Positions 41,923 to 42,762 of a stretch of 42,762 nucleotides of DNA are shown one piece after another. Positions within the stretch are counted from its first letter, which is position 1; the number at the start of each line of letters is the position of its first letter. A program made the translations under genes and the position numbers. The DNA is from Sulfurimonas sp. Lineage in GTDB: Bacteria; Campylobacterota; Campylobacteria; Campylobacterales; Sulfurimonadaceae. The stretch covers positions 1-42,762 of the forward strand of contig JAABQD010000019.1 in NCBI GenBank assembly GCA_011391635.1, in the 5' to 3' direction. The notes under the pieces are model-generated. The model saw only the letters and a list, made by a program, of their open reading frames with translations. It was not told the DNA's origin and did not search any database.

Positions 41923-41971
41923 TTCCACATGCCAAGATGGTGAAGTTTTTACTTTTGTTTGGCATGTGGAA
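41923..41971. repeat. Inverted pair of the 13-mer (two perfect copies), upstream of nifU
   Basis: TTCCACATGCCAA at 41923-41935 and its exact reverse complement at 41959-41971, separated by 23 bases. A 13-bp stem is possible, followed by GTTTTAT. It lies between divergent genes, so it is not an ordinary end-of-gene terminator for either. Confidence 0.75.
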
Positions 41972-42071
41972 GTTTTATGTAGTTTTAGTGGAGAAAATTA
42001 GCTCCTGACGATTGGGATTCTTTAAAATAAACAAAAAACAAGTGAACTTTAAACACAACCTCAAATTATGC

Positions 42072-42077
42072 TACAAT
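42072..42077 (+). promoter_or_regulatory. Candidate -10 box of the gene at 42120
   Basis: TACAAT preceded by TTATGC, 43 bases before the ATG. Confidence 0.35.
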
Positions 42078-42119
42078 AAGCCTATCAACATAAGTTAAAT
42101 AGGGGTTAAGGAGAAAAAG

Positions 42120-42353
42120 ATGAAACATTTTGATAGAGGTTCCTTACTTGTTATTGTGATTACCTTTGTTCTTTTTACAATGGCTCTATTTTTTACAGGA
42201 TTTACCCACGACCTTCTACTAGAAGCGGGTGTATTTTTAGTTTCTCTCAAATTGATTATTATGTCATACAAATCAAGCGTTTCATCTCTTCGTGTCCATC
42301 AAGAGCTTGAAGAGATCAAATCTCTGCTACACGAAATTAAAACAAATCGTTGA
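42120..42353 (+). CDS. Small membrane protein with coiled-coil tail
   Basis: A 77-residue protein with two hydrophobic segments (SLLVIVITFVLFTMALFFTG and LLLEAGVFLVSLKLIIM) and a C-terminal helical tail with heptad-like spacing (HQELEEIKSLLHEIKTNR). AAGGAG lies 8 bases before the ATG. I do not recognise the family and the neighbours do not indicate a role; it could be an accessory subunit of a membrane complex. Confidence 0.75.
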   Translation: MKHFDRGSLLVIVITFVLFTMALFFTGFTHDLLLEAGVFLVSLKLIIMSYKSSVSSLRVHQELEEIKSLLHEIKTNR

Positions 42354-42415
42354 TTTGCAATTTATTCCTTAAGTTTCCAACCGAATCTTTCCAGTCGCAT
42401 ATTTTTTCCTTCCCT

Positions 42416-42428
42416 TTCCACATGCCAA
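42416..42428 (+). repeat. Dispersed 13-mer, perfect intergenic copy before the hugZ-like gene
   Basis: TTCCACATGCCAA, 63 bases past the stop of the small membrane protein. Confidence 0.75.
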
Positions 42429-42480
42429 CATTTAACAAACCTAAGAACCATTACGCTAAAATCAGCAAAAAAGAGATTGC

Positions 42481-42762
42481 ATGAAAAACTTTATTTCAAA
42501 TATTCAAACGGCGATTATCGCAACACTTGACAAAAACAACCTTCCTTTTTCTTCCTATGCACCCTACATTTATGATAACAACCGTTTTTACATCTACATC
42601 TCAGGCATTGCAACACATACAAAAAACATAGAACTCAATCCACATGCCTCACTCTTTTTTATAGAGGATGAGAGCAAGAGTGAAAATCTTTTTGCCAGAA
42701 AACGAATCTCTTTACAATGTAGCTCTGTCAAAATTGCCAGAGAGAGTGAGCGATTTGAAGAG
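42481..42762 (+). CDS. HugZ/HutZ-family haem-utilisation protein, 5' part only
   Basis: The gene starts at 42481 and runs off the window; 94 residues are visible. The split-barrel FMN-binding fold of the pyridoxamine-phosphate-oxidase superfamily shows as AIIATLDKNNLPFSSYAPYIYDNNRFYIYISGIATHTKN and the HugZ-type SLFFIEDESKSENLFARKRIS. HugZ of Helicobacter and its Campylobacterota relatives degrades haem for iron. The distal haem-ligand region lies outside the window, so haem oxygenase activity cannot be confirmed. Confidence 0.8.
   Translation, partial: MKNFISNIQTAIIATLDKNNLPFSSYAPYIYDNNRFYIYISGIATHTKNIELNPHASLFFIEDESKSENLFARKRISLQCSSVKIARESERFEE
42638..42650 (+). repeat. Dispersed 13-mer, copy in the hugZ-like gene (10/13)
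   Basis: ATCCACATGCCTC; core exact, flanks diverged, so it may be a chance match. Confidence 0.4.

Larger units (their letters stand above)
41815..42119. other. 305-base intergenic region between nifU and a small membrane-protein gene
   Basis: A divergent gap. From left to right it holds the sigma-54-like site of nifU (41857-41873), an inverted pair of the dispersed 13-mer (41923-41971), and a TACAAT -10-like box (42072-42077) for the gene at 42120. No further gene is apparent in it. Confidence 0.6.

Noticed and set aside
961..42650. 13-mer as a Chi, KOPS or restriction-modification signal
   Set aside because: Orientation is nearly balanced (12 to 9), unlike Chi or KOPS. It is longer than usual restriction sites, and such sites are avoided rather than enriched. 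Not formally excluded without genome-wide data.

Overview
The window is AT-rich and gene-dense and looks like the chromosome of a free-living Campylobacterota (epsilonproteobacterial) species, most like the Sulfurimonas/Sulfuricurvum group. The evidence is a split CetA/CetB-type energy-taxis receptor, a C-terminal Cys-cluster N-acetyltransferase typical of the group, very many PAS proteins, and a Campylobacterota-type nif locus. No rRNA or tRNA gene, CRISPR array or insertion sequence was recognised. The genus assignment is inference from gene content.

Layout: (1) 1-11678, plus strand: a signalling block with the 3' end of one EAL protein, a 7xPAS-GGDEF-EAL protein whose EAL end is nearly identical to it, two OmpR-type response regulators, and a 1911-residue kinase whose catalytic core lies at the N-terminus before about 12 PAS domains. 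(2) 11736-13608, minus: a PAS protein and a CZB-domain chemoreceptor. (3) 13759-24841: housekeeping genes, namely ybeY facing a tight minus-strand envelope operon (mltD-rlpA-hisB-kdsC-lptC-lptA-ysxC-acetyltransferase-mreD-mrdA), then nadK-recN-small membrane ORF-tatD. (4) 24952-41814: a nitrogen-fixation region with fprA-nifQ-winged-helix ORF, tpx-sagB-ORF, nifA, and nifU-aldo/keto reductase-NadB-like flavoprotein-nifT. Two accessory insertions break it: a HEPN ORF plus a Phd/MazF-type toxin-antitoxin pair at 26.9-28.1 kb, and a RADAR anti-phage operon (rdrA-rdrB) with a RHH/RelE-type toxin-antitoxin pair at 32.2-37.7 kb. (5) 42120 to the end: a small membrane protein and the start of a HugZ-type haem-utilisation protein.

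The most notable signal is a dispersed 13-mer, TTCCACATGCCAA. Its 9-base core CCACATGCC occurs 21 times in 42.8 kb (12 on one strand, 9 on the other) against about 0.3 expected. It lies both inside genes and between them, and twice forms an inverted pair that makes a hairpin beside a gene end. This is the behaviour of DNA uptake sequences in Neisseria and Pasteurellaceae, so I propose it as a candidate uptake sequence of this lineage. Copies also lie on both sides of, and inside, the RADAR operon. Other items worth checking are three matching sigma-54-like promoters in front of nif operons and three 11-bp direct repeats in front of a response-regulator gene.
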